Position numbers and translations under genes: made by a program
The notes under the pieces: generated by a model
The model's input: only the letters and a program-made list of their open reading frames with translations
What the model was told of the DNA's origin: nothing
Database searches by the model: none
NCBI GenBank assembly: GCA_005791685.1
Contig: SXVG01000023.1
Location: 1-44,050 of the forward strand
Direction of reading: 5' to 3'
DNA length: 44,050 bases
Source of the DNA: Methylotenera sp.
Lineage (GTDB): Bacteria > Pseudomonadota > Gammaproteobacteria > Burkholderiales > Methylophilaceae
Shown: positions 31,821 to 40,343 of the stretch, piece after piece
Numbering within the stretch: position 1 is the first letter of the stretch
Layout: every line of letters begins with the position of its first letter

Positions 31821-33140
31821 ATGATACAAATAATTGTTTTAATCTTGCTGGTGCTGATTTTATTGCTCTTGCTCAAGCAAATAGCGCACGCGCGTGCCGG
31901 CAATCAGCAAGCCTTGATTTTGCAGCAGTTGGAAGAAAAGCACAGGGCCATGTTGCTTGATTTTAATGATGGGCTTAATAAACTGGGTGACCGTTTGGGT
32001 GCTGCCTCGCATGAAACCAGTGAACGCCTGCGTGCCAGCGTTGCGACCGAGCTGCAAAGCACCCGTGACGCCATGCAGGCCTTGCAATTGGCGCAAAGCG
32101 GTGATTTGGCGCTCACCCGTGAAAGCGTGTTGGAAAAATTGCACACCACCTTAAGTGAGCAGGGTAAGGCACAGCAAGCGCTGATTAACGACACCATGTT
32201 AAAAGCTACCACCACGCTTACGCTGAGCATAGAAAACTTAAGCAAAGCGGTCGATGGGCGCTTGGAGCAGATAGGTGGCAAAGTGTCGGAGCGCTTGGAC
32301 GAGGGCTTTAAAAAAACCAATCAAACCTTTGTCGATGTGATGGCGCGTTTGGCCACCATAGACGAAGCGCAAAAGAAAATTGACGGCTTAACCAGCAATG
32401 TCGTGAGTCTGCAAGAACTGTTGGGCGATAAGCGTTCGCGCGGCGCCTTTGGCGAGGTGCAATTGGAAGCATTGGTGCGCAATGTGTTGCCGGCCAATTC
32501 CTTTGCCATGCAGCATGGCTTTGAAAATGGCACGCGCGCCGATTGTGCTTTATTTTTACCCGAACCGACCGGCACGGTGGCGGTGGACAGTAAGTTCCCC
32601 TTAGAAAATTACCACCGTATGTTTGATGCCAAGTCATCCGAGGCTGAACAGGCGTTGGCAGGGAAACAATTTAAGCTGGACGTGAAAAAGCATGTCGATG
32701 ACATTGCCAAAAAATACATCATTCCCAATGTGACGTCCGACGGTGCCGTGATGTTTATCCCAGCTGAGGCGGTGTTTGCAGAATTGCATGCTTACCACCA
32801 AGACGTCATTGACTATGCCATGAATAAGCGCGTTTGGCTGGTCTCACCCACCACCTTAATGGCGGTATTGAATACCGCGCGGGCGGTGCTAAAAGACGTG
32901 GAAACGCGTAAGCAAGTGCATGTCATTAAAGAAGAGTTGGGCAAGCTCAGTAAAGATTTCGGTCGATTCGATCAGCGCATGAAAAAACTCGCCGACAACA
33001 TCCGTCAAGCCCACGAAAATGCCCAGGATGTGCACATCTCCAGTCAAAAAATTACCCAACGTTTTGCTAAAATAGAGCGCGTGGAGTTGGTGCATCAGCC
33101 CGGCGTGGTGCTGGATGCAGTTGATGATAAAGAAGATTAA
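31821..33140 (+). CDS. rmuC: DNA recombination protein RmuC
   Basis: RmuC is a membrane-anchored protein with a nuclease-like core that limits certain DNA rearrangements. The protein has 439 residues. A hydrophobic N-terminal segment (MIQIIVLILLVLILLLLL, residues 1-18) is followed by a long coiled-coil region (about residues 25-180) and the RmuC domain, with LGDKRSRGAFGEVQLEALV, VDSKFPLENY and PTTLMAVLNTARAV. The start places the membrane helix at the extreme N-terminus. A perfect -10 lies 8 bases upstream of the ATG and there is no ribosome-binding site, so the mRNA may be leaderless. Confidence 0.92.
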   Translation: MIQIIVLILLVLILLLLLKQIAHARAGNQQALILQQLEEKHRAMLLDFNDGLNKLGDRLGAASHETSERLRASVATELQSTRDAMQALQLAQSGDLALTRESVLEKLHTTLSEQGKAQQALINDTMLKATTTLTLSIENLSKAVDGRLEQIGGKVSERLDEGFKKTNQTFVDVMARLATIDEAQKKIDGLTSNVVSLQELLGDKRSRGAFGEVQLEALVRNVLPANSFAMQHGFENGTRADCALFLPEPTGTVAVDSKFPLENYHRMFDAKSSEAEQALAGKQFKLDVKKHVDDIAKKYIIPNVTSDGAVMFIPAEAVFAELHAYHQDVIDYAMNKRVWLVSPTTLMAVLNTARAVLKDVETRKQVHVIKEELGKLSKDFGRFDQRMKKLADNIRQAHENAQDVHISSQKITQRFAKIERVELVHQPGVVLDAVDDKED

Positions 33141-33157
33141 TAAAAGCATTTAACACT

Positions 33158-33415
33158 ATGAAAATAAAAATACTTTACTTTGCAAGATTAAAAGAAACGC
33201 TGAAATTTTCCGCTGAAGATTTAGACCTTGCGGACAGCGAGATGAGCCTAATCCAACTCAAAGGCCTGCTGGCAAAACGCGGTGACGTGTGGCAGCAAAT
33301 GTTGCTGGGCAACTTCAAGGTTAGGGGTGCTATTAATCATCAATTGGTCGATGATCATGCCCGCATAGTGGACGGCGATGAGGTGGCTTTTTTTCCACCG
33401 GTGACCGGTGGTTAA
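33158..33415 (+). CDS. moaD: Molybdopterin synthase small subunit MoaD
   Basis: MoaD, a ubiquitin-like sulfur carrier of 85 residues, donates sulfur to molybdopterin. It ends in the required Gly-Gly (residues 84-85, PVTGG), the site of thiocarboxylation. The N-terminal strand KIKILYFARLKETL is typical. It lies 17 bases after rmuC and 13 bases before moaE, so the two synthase subunits come from one mRNA. Other molybdenum-cofactor genes are not in the window. Confidence 0.93.
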   Translation: MKIKILYFARLKETLKFSAEDLDLADSEMSLIQLKGLLAKRGDVWQQMLLGNFKVRGAINHQLVDDHARIVDGDEVAFFPPVTGG

Positions 33416-33428
33416 GCGCTGAGCTGTG

Positions 33429-33881
33429 ATGAAAATTGCCGTTCAAACTGAGGATTTTGATGTCGCTTTAGAAATGCAGCACTTGCGTCAGGCGCGAACA
33501 GACGTCGGCGCGCTGGTGAGTTTTGTCGGCTTGGTGCGCGATTTAAACGAAGGCGATGCGGTCGCCCAATTAAGCTTAGAGCACTATCCTGGCATGACAG
33601 AAAAAGCCTTGCAAGCCATAGCCCATGAGGCCGCTGAGCGCTGGGATATCTTTGATGCCACGGTGATTCATAGGGTGGGCACTTTGCAAGCCACGGATCA
33701 AATAGTTTTGGTGGTGGTGGCAAGTAGGCATAGAGCGGAGGCTTTTAAAGCCTGTGAATTCATTATGGATTACTTAAAGACGCAAGCGCCTTTTTGGAAA
33801 AAAGAGTCGAGCGCCAGTGGCGAACGTTGGCTGGACGCCAAAGACAGCGATGATGAGGCGCGTCAGCGCTGGCTTAAGTAA
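33429..33881 (+). CDS. moaE: Molybdopterin synthase catalytic subunit MoaE
   Basis: MoaE converts precursor Z to molybdopterin with MoaD. The protein has 150 residues from ATG 33429 (a GTG three bases earlier is possible). The core VGALVSFVGLVRDLNEG, VIHRVGTLQATDQIVLVVVASRHR and lysines 117, 124 and 125 in TQAPFWKKES, where the catalytic lysines are, are all present. It follows moaD closely. A 104-base gap with palindromes separates it from the Lon-like gene. Confidence 0.93.
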   Translation: MKIAVQTEDFDVALEMQHLRQARTDVGALVSFVGLVRDLNEGDAVAQLSLEHYPGMTEKALQAIAHEAAERWDIFDATVIHRVGTLQATDQIVLVVVASRHRAEAFKACEFIMDYLKTQAPFWKKESSASGERWLDAKDSDDEARQRWLK

Positions 33882-33901
33882 TCCGCGCGGCTTAACATGG
33901 C

Positions 33902-33944
33902 TTGCGGCCAGCATGCTGCCTAGATAAGGCCATGCATGCCGCAA
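33902..33944. repeat. Palindromic cluster between moaE and the Lon-like protease gene
   Basis: TTGCGGC (33902-33908) pairs with GCCGCAA (33938-33944), enclosing the perfect 10-base palindrome CAGCATGCTG at about 33909-33918 and the sequence GGCCATGCATGCC. A run of A follows on the plus strand, so it is not a terminator there. A -10-like TTAAAAT begins 8 bases after it, so it may border the protease promoter. Confidence 0.4.
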
Positions 33945-33985
33945 AAAACAGTTAAAATGGGCTTCAATTAAAATAGTCAGGCGAT

Positions 33986-36133
33986 ATGTCACAATATTTA
34001 ACCCCGCAACAATTAACCCTTAACATTGCCCCGGCGCAATTTAAATTTTCCGACACCTCACAATTGCTTGGTGCCCAGCAAGGCAGTGCGCAACATCAGG
34101 CTTGGGTGGCGCAATCCGAGGCAAAAAAGGCGGCTGAGTTTGGCTTGGCTATCCGTCAGCCCGGCTTTAATCTGCTGGCGCTGGGTGAGCCGGGTACAGG
34201 ACGCAGCACCTTGATGCTTAGCGCCATGCATGAAGCCGCGCTAAAGCAAGCAAGGCCTAATGATTTGGTCGCCATCTACCCCTTTGATAGCAACGGTAAG
34301 CCCTTGTTTTTAAAAATGCCGGCAGGGGTGGGTGGGCAATTAAAACACGCTTTAGATCAGTTTGTACGGCATCTGGCCAAGGACTTGCCCAATTTGCTCG
34401 AGGCGCGCATCAAAGACCATGCCTCGACGGCCATCCTGGCATTTTTAGCGGCGCAAGGTGCCAGCATCAAGAGCAGTGTGGCTTACATTGCTGACAATAA
34501 AACCTTGACGGCTTATTTCGACTGGATGCAAAAAGACATCTTAGACTATTTGGAGGCTTGGCAGCCCAGTGCCACAGGCGATGGCGACAGCAATTTAGAG
34601 AGCTTGCTCAGTGAAAGTTTCTTTAGCCGTTATCGCGTTAATCTGTTGGTGGATCATCATGTTGGGTCGCTGACCGATGGGCAAGCCAACCTCTATGCAC
34701 CGGTCATATACGATAACGACCCCAGTTTGCAATCCTTATTTGGCGGCATAGAAAGTGCTGCAGAGTCGAGCGCCGCGCCTGATTTTATGCGTTTGCGCGC
34801 CGGTAATTTATTGCGTGCGGATGGTGGCACCTTGCTCCTCAATTTGCGCGACATTTTGGCCGATGAAGCCAACGGCGCACAAATTTTAGAAAAATTGCAC
34901 CGTTTTTTACGCAATGGCACCTTGCAAATTGAGGATTTATCCAGCAGTGGTGGCCAAGGCGGGGGCTTTGTGAGCGCACAAGCGACCATACCGGTTTCGG
35001 TCAAGTTGGTGTTGGTCGCCACCCGTGAAGACTATTATTTGCTGATAGACGAGTGCTCCGATTTCTTTAATTACTTTCCCATCAAAATTGAGTTTGCCGA
35101 AAAAGTCAAAGCCAGCGCGGAAAATTACGCGGCTTATGCGGCCTTTATCGCCCAAAAATGCCGGCAATTTAATTGCAGCCACTTTACCGCCGCGGCCGTT
35201 GTGGCGCTATTGCAAGCCATGCATAGGTTGGAAGAAGACCAAACGCGCTTAAGCACCGAATTTGCCGTACTGGAAAAATTGATGTTAGAAAGTGCCGCCG
35301 CGGCAGGTTTGCGCGAGGCCAAATTGGTGGATGTGGAAGACGTTAAAGCGGCCATCAGTCGCCGTTATGCGCGGCATGGCTACATTGAAGGCCATATGCG
35401 TGATTCGATTATAGACAATGAGCTGATGATTACCGTGCAAGGCGAAGCGGTTGGCCAAATTAATGGTTTGACCCACATTGATTTAGCCGACGCCAGCTTT
35501 GGTTCACCCATACGCATCTCGGCCAATTGCTACGCCGGTCGCCGTGATGTGTTAACCATAGACCGCGAAGTGCTGATGAGTGGCCCCACCCACGACAAGG
35601 GCGTGATGATATTGCAAAGTTGGCTGCATACCAATTTTGCCAAACTCAATCCGCTCAACATGACCGCGTCTTTGGTGTTTGAGCAAGAATACAACGGCGT
35701 TGATGGCGATTCGGCCTCCTGCGCTGAGTTGTTCGTGTTGTTGTCGGCTTTATCTAAATTAGCCATTAAGCAAGGCATAGCCGTTACCGGCGCCTTAAAT
35801 CAACACGGTGAAGTGTTGCCGGTAGGCGGCTTGAATGAAAAGATAGAAGGCTATTTTAGGGTTTGCAAAGAAATCGGTTTGGATGGCCAGCAAGGGGTGC
35901 TCATCCCCGGCCGCAATATGCGTCACTTAATGTTGGCGGATGAAGTGGTGGAAGCGGTGGCCCAAGGGCAATTCCACATTAAAACCATGAACAATGTGGC
36001 CGAAGGTATATTGCATTTAACTGGTCATAGCTTGGCTGAAGTGAGCGCATTGGCGGCGGAAACGCTGGTTTCATTTAAATTGGTGTTGGAGCAGAATTTA
36101 CCAAAAACCACCTTGCTTGAGTGGTCACGTTAA
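33986..36133 (+). CDS. Lon-like ATP-dependent protease (AAA_32/LonB-like family)
   Basis: This 715-residue protein has an AAA+ module and a C-terminal Lon proteolytic domain. Walker A is GEPGTGRST (67-75), with Arg where Lys is usual, a substitution I recall as frequent in this family. A long insert (about residues 105-300) lies between Walker A and the Walker B-like DGGTLLLNL. The Ser-Lys catalytic dyad is S576 (in DGDSASCAEL) and K619 (in GGLNEKIEGY). It lacks the N-terminal substrate domain of true Lon and has no transmembrane segment, so it is not the archaeal membrane LonB. Substrates are unknown. hslR follows closely. Confidence 0.88.
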   Translation: MSQYLTPQQLTLNIAPAQFKFSDTSQLLGAQQGSAQHQAWVAQSEAKKAAEFGLAIRQPGFNLLALGEPGTGRSTLMLSAMHEAALKQARPNDLVAIYPFDSNGKPLFLKMPAGVGGQLKHALDQFVRHLAKDLPNLLEARIKDHASTAILAFLAAQGASIKSSVAYIADNKTLTAYFDWMQKDILDYLEAWQPSATGDGDSNLESLLSESFFSRYRVNLLVDHHVGSLTDGQANLYAPVIYDNDPSLQSLFGGIESAAESSAAPDFMRLRAGNLLRADGGTLLLNLRDILADEANGAQILEKLHRFLRNGTLQIEDLSSSGGQGGGFVSAQATIPVSVKLVLVATREDYYLLIDECSDFFNYFPIKIEFAEKVKASAENYAAYAAFIAQKCRQFNCSHFTAAAVVALLQAMHRLEEDQTRLSTEFAVLEKLMLESAAAAGLREAKLVDVEDVKAAISRRYARHGYIEGHMRDSIIDNELMITVQGEAVGQINGLTHIDLADASFGSPIRISANCYAGRRDVLTIDREVLMSGPTHDKGVMILQSWLHTNFAKLNPLNMTASLVFEQEYNGVDGDSASCAELFVLLSALSKLAIKQGIAVTGALNQHGEVLPVGGLNEKIEGYFRVCKEIGLDGQQGVLIPGRNMRHLMLADEVVEAVAQGQFHIKTMNNVAEGILHLTGHSLAEVSALAAETLVSFKLVLEQNLPKTTLLEWSR

Positions 36134-36146
36134 GTCGCTAAGCCGC

Positions 36147-36548
36147 ATGAGCATGGAAGTCGAGAGTAAATGCCGCTTAGATAAATGGTTATGGGCGGCG
36201 CGGTTTTTTAAAACCCGTAGTTTAAGCAGCGCTGCCATAGAAACCGGCACAGTGCACTTGGATGGTGATAGGGTGAAACCGGCTAAAGAATTGCGCCCAG
36301 GTCAACTTATTCATATCCGCACGCGCGATTTTGAAATTGAAGTGGAGCTGTTGGCCTTATCCCAGCTACGCAAAGGCGCACCAGAGGCAGCCTTGTTATA
36401 CCGCGAAACGCCGGCCAGTTTGGCTAAACGTGAAAACGCCAAAGTCACGGGTCAGGCCGAATATGCACAACGTGAGCGCGGAGCAGGTCGGCCGACTAAG
36501 CGGCAACTGCGGGATATTAAGAAATTTACCGGCGGCACTTATGGTTAA
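36147..36548 (+). CDS. hslR: Heat-shock protein 15 (S4-domain RNA-binding protein)
   Basis: Hsp15 binds free 50S subunits carrying nascent chains and helps recycle them. The protein has 133 residues from ATG 36147, which begins right before the S4 domain CRLDKWLWAARFFKTRS; an upstream in-frame extension overlaps the protease gene and is rejected, while ATG 36153 is another possible start. S4 features include AIETGTVHLDGDRVKPAKELRPGQ. The basic C-terminal tail contains GAGRPTKRQLRDIKKF. It is 13 bases after the Lon-like gene, which suggests shared transcription with a stress theme. Confidence 0.9.
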   Translation: MSMEVESKCRLDKWLWAARFFKTRSLSSAAIETGTVHLDGDRVKPAKELRPGQLIHIRTRDFEIEVELLALSQLRKGAPEAALLYRETPASLAKRENAKVTGQAEYAQRERGAGRPTKRQLRDIKKFTGGTYG

Positions 36549-36570
36549 AGGCCGCCAGCCAATGAAGGCC

Positions 36571-37977
36571 TTATTTGCTGTAGGCTAAGCCACCCAGCAG
36601 GGCTGCCACCGGGAGTTTTTTGCCGCTAGGGATAGGCTTGATAGGGCTGGGTTTTTTGGCCAGCACCGCTTCGTAAGGCTGATCAAACCAAGGATCGCTA
36701 CTTTTCTTTTTAACGACGTTACGCCTGCTGGCTGTGGCGTCATGCTGTGGGCTGGCTGGCGTTGGTCTGCTGGTGTGGCTACGTGTTCTAGCGCTGCTGC
36801 GATCAATCACTATGCTTTCTTTGTTGATTTGGCGCTTAATCAGTTTTTCAATTTCCACCAAGTATTTGTCTTCTTCTGGGCTGACAAAAGAGATGGCCAC
36901 GCCCAATGCGCCGGCCCGACCAGTACGGCCTATGCGGTGCACGTAGTCTTCTGGGGCGCTAGGAATTTCATAGTTAATCACCATGGGTAATTGGTCTATG
37001 TCTAAACCGCGTGCAGCGACGTCGGTGGCCACCAATACCGTGGCGGCGCCTGATTTAAAGGCGTCTAAGGCTTTAATGCGCTCTTGTTGCGACTTGTCGC
37101 CGTGGATGGCGTCGGCGGCAATGCCTACCCGTGCCAAGCTACGGCTTAAACGACTGGCGGTGAGTTTGGTTTTAGTGAAAATCAGCACTTGTTGCGAGTC
37201 GCTGTTTTTTAAGAGCTGTACCAGCAAGGCTTCTTTATCGCTTTGCGCCACCGAATAGACTTTTTGCGTGACGTTATCGTTGGTGGCATTGCTGCGCGCC
37301 ACTTCTATGAGTTGCGGTTTCGTTAAAAAGTCGTCGGCTAATTTTTTAATCTCGTTAGAAAACGTCGCCGAGAACATCAGGTTTTGCCTGTGCTTGGGCA
37401 ACAAGGCCAGTATGCGTTTTAAATCAGGCATAAAGCCCATGTCCAACATACGATCGGCTTCGTCCAACACTAAAATCTGCACTTGATTGAGCTGCAAGGT
37501 TTTTTGTTCTATGTGATCAAGTAAGCGACCTGGGGTGGCCACTAAAATTTCCACACCGGTTTTTAGATGCGGCGTTTGCGTTTTAATGTCCACACCACCG
37601 AACACCACCAATGAGCGCAGTGCCGTGTGCTTGGCGTAAGCCTTGATGCTTTCTTCTACCTGTATCGCCAGCTCGCGGGTGGGCGTTAAGATCAAGGCCC
37701 TAACCGGGTGTTTCGCTGGGGAGGCGCCGTGATTAGCCAGCGGCAGTAATTTTTGCAGTAAAGGCAATGAAAAAGCCGCGGTTTTACCGGTACCCGTTTG
37801 CGCCCCAGCCATTAAGTCGCCACCGGCTAAAGCCAAGGGTATGGCTTGTGCCTGAATGGGCGTGGGCGTGGTGTAGCCTGAATCGGTCAGCGCTTTAAGT
37901 AATGCCGGCGCCAGACCTAAGTTGTCAAAGCTAGGCTGGGTTAAAGGCTTACTGTCAATTGTTACAGTTTCTGTCAT
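36571..37977 (-). CDS. rhlE: DEAD-box ATP-dependent RNA helicase (RhlE-like)
   Basis: This 468-residue helicase carries all DEAD-box motifs: the Q motif near GYTTPTPIQAQAIP, motif I AQTGTGKT (59-66), PTRELAIQV, motif II VLDEADRMLDMGF, SAT in FSATFS, and VATDVAARGLDI plus HRIGRTGRAG in the second RecA-like domain. The C-terminal tail (about residues 395-468) is basic and low-complexity. RhlE-type assignment is by overall resemblance. It is 90 bases downstream of a second helicase on the same strand; that gap is nearly filled by a heptamer-repeat element ending 17 bases before this start codon. Confidence 0.93.
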   Translation of the reverse strand: MTETVTIDSKPLTQPSFDNLGLAPALLKALTDSGYTTPTPIQAQAIPLALAGGDLMAGAQTGTGKTAAFSLPLLQKLLPLANHGASPAKHPVRALILTPTRELAIQVEESIKAYAKHTALRSLVVFGGVDIKTQTPHLKTGVEILVATPGRLLDHIEQKTLQLNQVQILVLDEADRMLDMGFMPDLKRILALLPKHRQNLMFSATFSNEIKKLADDFLTKPQLIEVARSNATNDNVTQKVYSVAQSDKEALLVQLLKNSDSQQVLIFTKTKLTASRLSRSLARVGIAADAIHGDKSQQERIKALDAFKSGAATVLVATDVAARGLDIDQLPMVINYEIPSAPEDYVHRIGRTGRAGALGVAISFVSPEEDKYLVEIEKLIKRQINKESIVIDRSSARTRSHTSRPTPASPQHDATASRRNVVKKKSSDPWFDQPYEAVLAKKPSPIKPIPSGKKLPVAALLGGLAYSK

Positions 37978-37994
37978 TGCGTGTCTCTGTATTT

Positions 37995-38067
37995 AGGGGC
38001 TAGGATTCAGGATCTAGGATCTAGGGGCTGATTCCCAATCCCTAGTCCCTAGTCCCTAGTCCCTAAT
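37995..38067. repeat. Inverted heptanucleotide-repeat element between two helicase genes
   Basis: The 73-base element consists of five heptamers in one orientation (GGGGCTA, GGATTCA, GGATCTA, GGATCTA, GGGGCTG from 37996), a 9-base spacer (ATTCCCAAT), then four heptamers in the opposite orientation (CCCTAGT three times, then CCCTAAT, to 38067). It abuts the stop codon of the upstream helicase and ends 17 bases before the start codon of the downstream one. A second, shorter member occurs at 43886-43923. Confidence 0.75.
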
Positions 38068-39879
38068 TTAAGCAAAACTACGCGGGCGACGTGGTGCGTT
38101 GCTGCCCGCATTGGCCTGGCCAAAGTTGCGTGTATCGTTGTTAGTGCGAGCTGGACGATTGTCTGCTCTGGCGCTGTCGCGACGTTGCGGAGCGGCTGAA
38201 CGATCAGTACGGCTAGCCTCGTTGCGACCTTCGTAACGAGCACCTAATACTCGGTTGTCACCGCGATTGGCATCCTGACGGTTGCCACGGCTATCACGGT
38301 CACCACGTGTCGCACTTGCGCCATCGCGTGAGTAAGGCTTCTTGCCAAAAGCAATGCTGTCGCCAAAGCTGCGATTAGGTGCGCCGACCGCGGCGCGGTT
38401 GCTTTGTGGGCGATCGTTACGGTTGCCGCTGTTGGCACGATCAGCAAAGTTGCGTACAGCGTCGCCAGCAGATTTGTCTGCGCGGTCGGCTGTGTTGCCG
38501 TTGCTTGGGCGTGCGGTAAAATCGCGGTTGCTACGGTTTTCATCGCGGCTATTATCACGGTTAAAGCTCGCGCCATCGCGTGCTTGGAAACCCGCGTTGC
38601 GTTCTGTGCGTGGGCCACGGTCGTTAAAGCTGCCGCGTTCATCACGCGGTTTAAAGCCACGACCACCACCTGGTTTGTGCGCATCACGGCGAATATCGCC
38701 GCGGTCGCCACGGCCATTGCCTGGGCCGTCCATTTTCATGGCACGTTTAGGTTCAAAACCTTCAATCGCAGAAGGCGCCATACGGTTGCCGGTGAATTGT
38801 TCAATTTTACGCAAGATGTGTCTGTCTATATTAGAGGCAAATGAAATGGCAATGCCGGTATTGCCAGCGCGGCCAGTACGACCAATACGGTGCACGTAAT
38901 CTTCGGCAAATTTTGGCAAATCGTAGTTGATCACGTGGCTGATGCCATGCACATCAATGCCGCGTGCGGCGACATCGGTGGCCACCAACACTTTGACATC
39001 GCCTTGACGCAACTTGGTTAAAGTGCGGTTACGCGCGCCTTGGGTCATGTCGCCATGCAAGGCCGCTGTTTTGTGGCCAGCCGCGTACAAGTCTTCGGCC
39101 AATACGTCGCAATGGCGTTTGGTTGACGTAAAAATGATGGCTTGATTCACTTCCGGAGCAATCAACAAATGCTCTAGCAATTTGTTTTTATGCGTCATGT
39201 CATCCACGTAGTGCAAACGTTGCTCAATGTTGGCGTGTTTTTCTTTTTGCGTGGCGATTTGTATGGTTTTTGGATTTTTAAGAATTTGTTTGGCGATGCG
39301 GGCAATGTCACCGTCTAAGGTGGCAGAGAACAACAGTGTTTGACGCTCAGCCGTTAGTTGCTCACAAATGCGCTCCACATCCGGTAAGAAACCCATGTCC
39401 AGCATACGGTCTGCTTCATCTAATACCAACATCTGCAAACGGGATAAGTCTATGCGGCCGCGCTCCATGTGGTCTAGCAAGCGACCTGGGGTAGCCACTA
39501 AAATATCCAAGGGTTGTGACAGCAATTTGTTTTGTAATGGGTAGGCCATGCCACCGACGATGCTCACGGTGCGGGCACGGATGAATTTACCGTACTTGCG
39601 CGCGGCATCGTTCACTTGGGTGGCCAGTTCACGGGTAGGCACCAAGACCAAAATACGTGGGCCACGGCTTTTGAGTTCGTGTGGGGTGGCCAGCAAGTTT
39701 AAAGCAGGCAACATAAAGGCCGCGGTTTTGCCGGTGCCGGTTTGTGCAGAGGCCATCAAGTCATGACCTGCGGTCACGACAGGGATGGCCTGCGCTTGAA
39801 TGGCGGTAGGGGTAGTGTAGCCAGATTCTTCAATGGCACGAAGTAAGGCGTTATCAAGATTTAATGATGCAAAAGACAA
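38068..39879 (-). CDS. DEAD-box ATP-dependent RNA helicase with long Arg/Asp/Asn/Gly-rich tail
   Basis: This 603-residue helicase has motif I AQTGTGKT (45-52), VLDEADRMLDMGF, SAT in FSATLDGD, and VATDVAARGIDVHG with HRIGRTGRAG. After the core (about residue 375) comes a tail of some 230 residues rich in Arg, Asp, Asn and Gly with repeats such as GNRNDR and RGDRDSRG, likely disordered and RNA-binding. Several long antisense reading frames in that region are shadows of this repeat-rich sequence. Its mRNA has a predicted leader of about 350 nt with many hairpins and a strong promoter at 40239-40266, a design seen for cold-shock or autoregulated helicases. It may be related to RhlE or CsdA; the closest subfamily cannot be settled by eye. 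Confidence 0.92.
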   Translation of the reverse strand: MSFASLNLDNALLRAIEESGYTTPTAIQAQAIPVVTAGHDLMASAQTGTGKTAAFMLPALNLLATPHELKSRGPRILVLVPTRELATQVNDAARKYGKFIRARTVSIVGGMAYPLQNKLLSQPLDILVATPGRLLDHMERGRIDLSRLQMLVLDEADRMLDMGFLPDVERICEQLTAERQTLLFSATLDGDIARIAKQILKNPKTIQIATQKEKHANIEQRLHYVDDMTHKNKLLEHLLIAPEVNQAIIFTSTKRHCDVLAEDLYAAGHKTAALHGDMTQGARNRTLTKLRQGDVKVLVATDVAARGIDVHGISHVINYDLPKFAEDYVHRIGRTGRAGNTGIAISFASNIDRHILRKIEQFTGNRMAPSAIEGFEPKRAMKMDGPGNGRGDRGDIRRDAHKPGGGRGFKPRDERGSFNDRGPRTERNAGFQARDGASFNRDNSRDENRSNRDFTARPSNGNTADRADKSAGDAVRNFADRANSGNRNDRPQSNRAAVGAPNRSFGDSIAFGKKPYSRDGASATRGDRDSRGNRQDANRGDNRVLGARYEGRNEASRTDRSAAPQRRDSARADNRPARTNNDTRNFGQANAGSNAPRRPRSFA

Positions 39880-40238
39880 AGTAGACCCTTTCTAGTTTAT
39901 CGCCCATAAGCGATAACAAATAGTAAATAAAACAAAAGGGCGCTAAGTAAAAACGGGCATATCCTTTGCACATAAGCCATTTAGCTTATGCCACAAGGGC
40001 AATATAAACGCAGAAAATATTGGGTGCGAATAATCCGTTTGTCAGCCTTAATACAAGGCCTTAATTTTGATTACCACAAGCTAATACAATCTTTACCAGC
40101 GCACGGGCACAGCCGCTAACCAGTAAAAATCAAGGGTGTTGATTTCTTGATAGTTGCTACAAAAGTTCACGAGCAACAGAAGGGTCAGGGCAATGATTCA
40201 AGCATTACCAAAAAGCCAGTAATGCGAATGAAGCGCGC
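39880..40238 (-). promoter_or_regulatory. Long structured leader of the DEAD-box helicase gene
   Basis: This stretch has no plausible gene. On the minus strand it would be the 5' leader of about 350 nt. Visible stems (plus coordinates) are GCATTAC/GTAATGC (40202-40225), GTTGCT/AGCAAC (40153-40177), AAATCAA/TTGATTT followed by a T run (40127-40145), CATAAGC/GCTTATG (39971-39990) and TTATCGC/GCGATAA (39897-39916); the last is 17 bases before the start codon. The third resembles a weak attenuator. The other 105 bases to typA hold the promoters of both genes. Confidence 0.55.
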
Positions 40239-40266
40239 AGTATAACCATTTAATTGGGAATGTCAA
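40239..40266 (-). promoter_or_regulatory. Strong sigma-70 promoter for the helicase leader
   Basis: On the minus strand TTGACA (plus 40261-40266 as TGTCAA, with a preceding T) and TATACT (40239-40244) are separated by 16 bases. The -35 is a full match and the -10 matches 5 of 6. Transcription would start near 40231, about 350 bases before the helicase start codon. Confidence 0.65.
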
Positions 40267-40309
40267 ATTAATAATTAAGAATGGCAAATTAATTAGCGCT
40301 TAAGTGTGT

Positions 40310-40315
40310 TAGAAT
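40310..40315 (+). promoter_or_regulatory. Candidate -10 element for typA
   Basis: TAGAAT (5 of 6 matches) would place transcription start near 40322, about 20 bases before the typA ATG. Upstream is an AT-rich stretch with two near copies of GAATGNCAAATTAAT (40258-40272 and 40279-40293), possibly an UP-type element or a regulator site. A good -35 is not seen. Confidence 0.35.
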
Positions 40316-40343
40316 CGCCGCCTTTCAATACTGGCTCCACACT

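Noticed and set aside
37995..38067. CRISPR-like array
   Set aside because: The repeats are 7 bases long with no unique spacers between them, so this is a short tandem-repeat element and not a CRISPR.
38244..38899. Several long reading frames (157, 185 and 146 codons) in other frames over the helicase tail
   Set aside because: The region is repeat-rich and biased in composition because of the Arg/Asp/Asn/Gly codons of the helicase tail, which opens other frames; their products are low-complexity with no recognisable domain.
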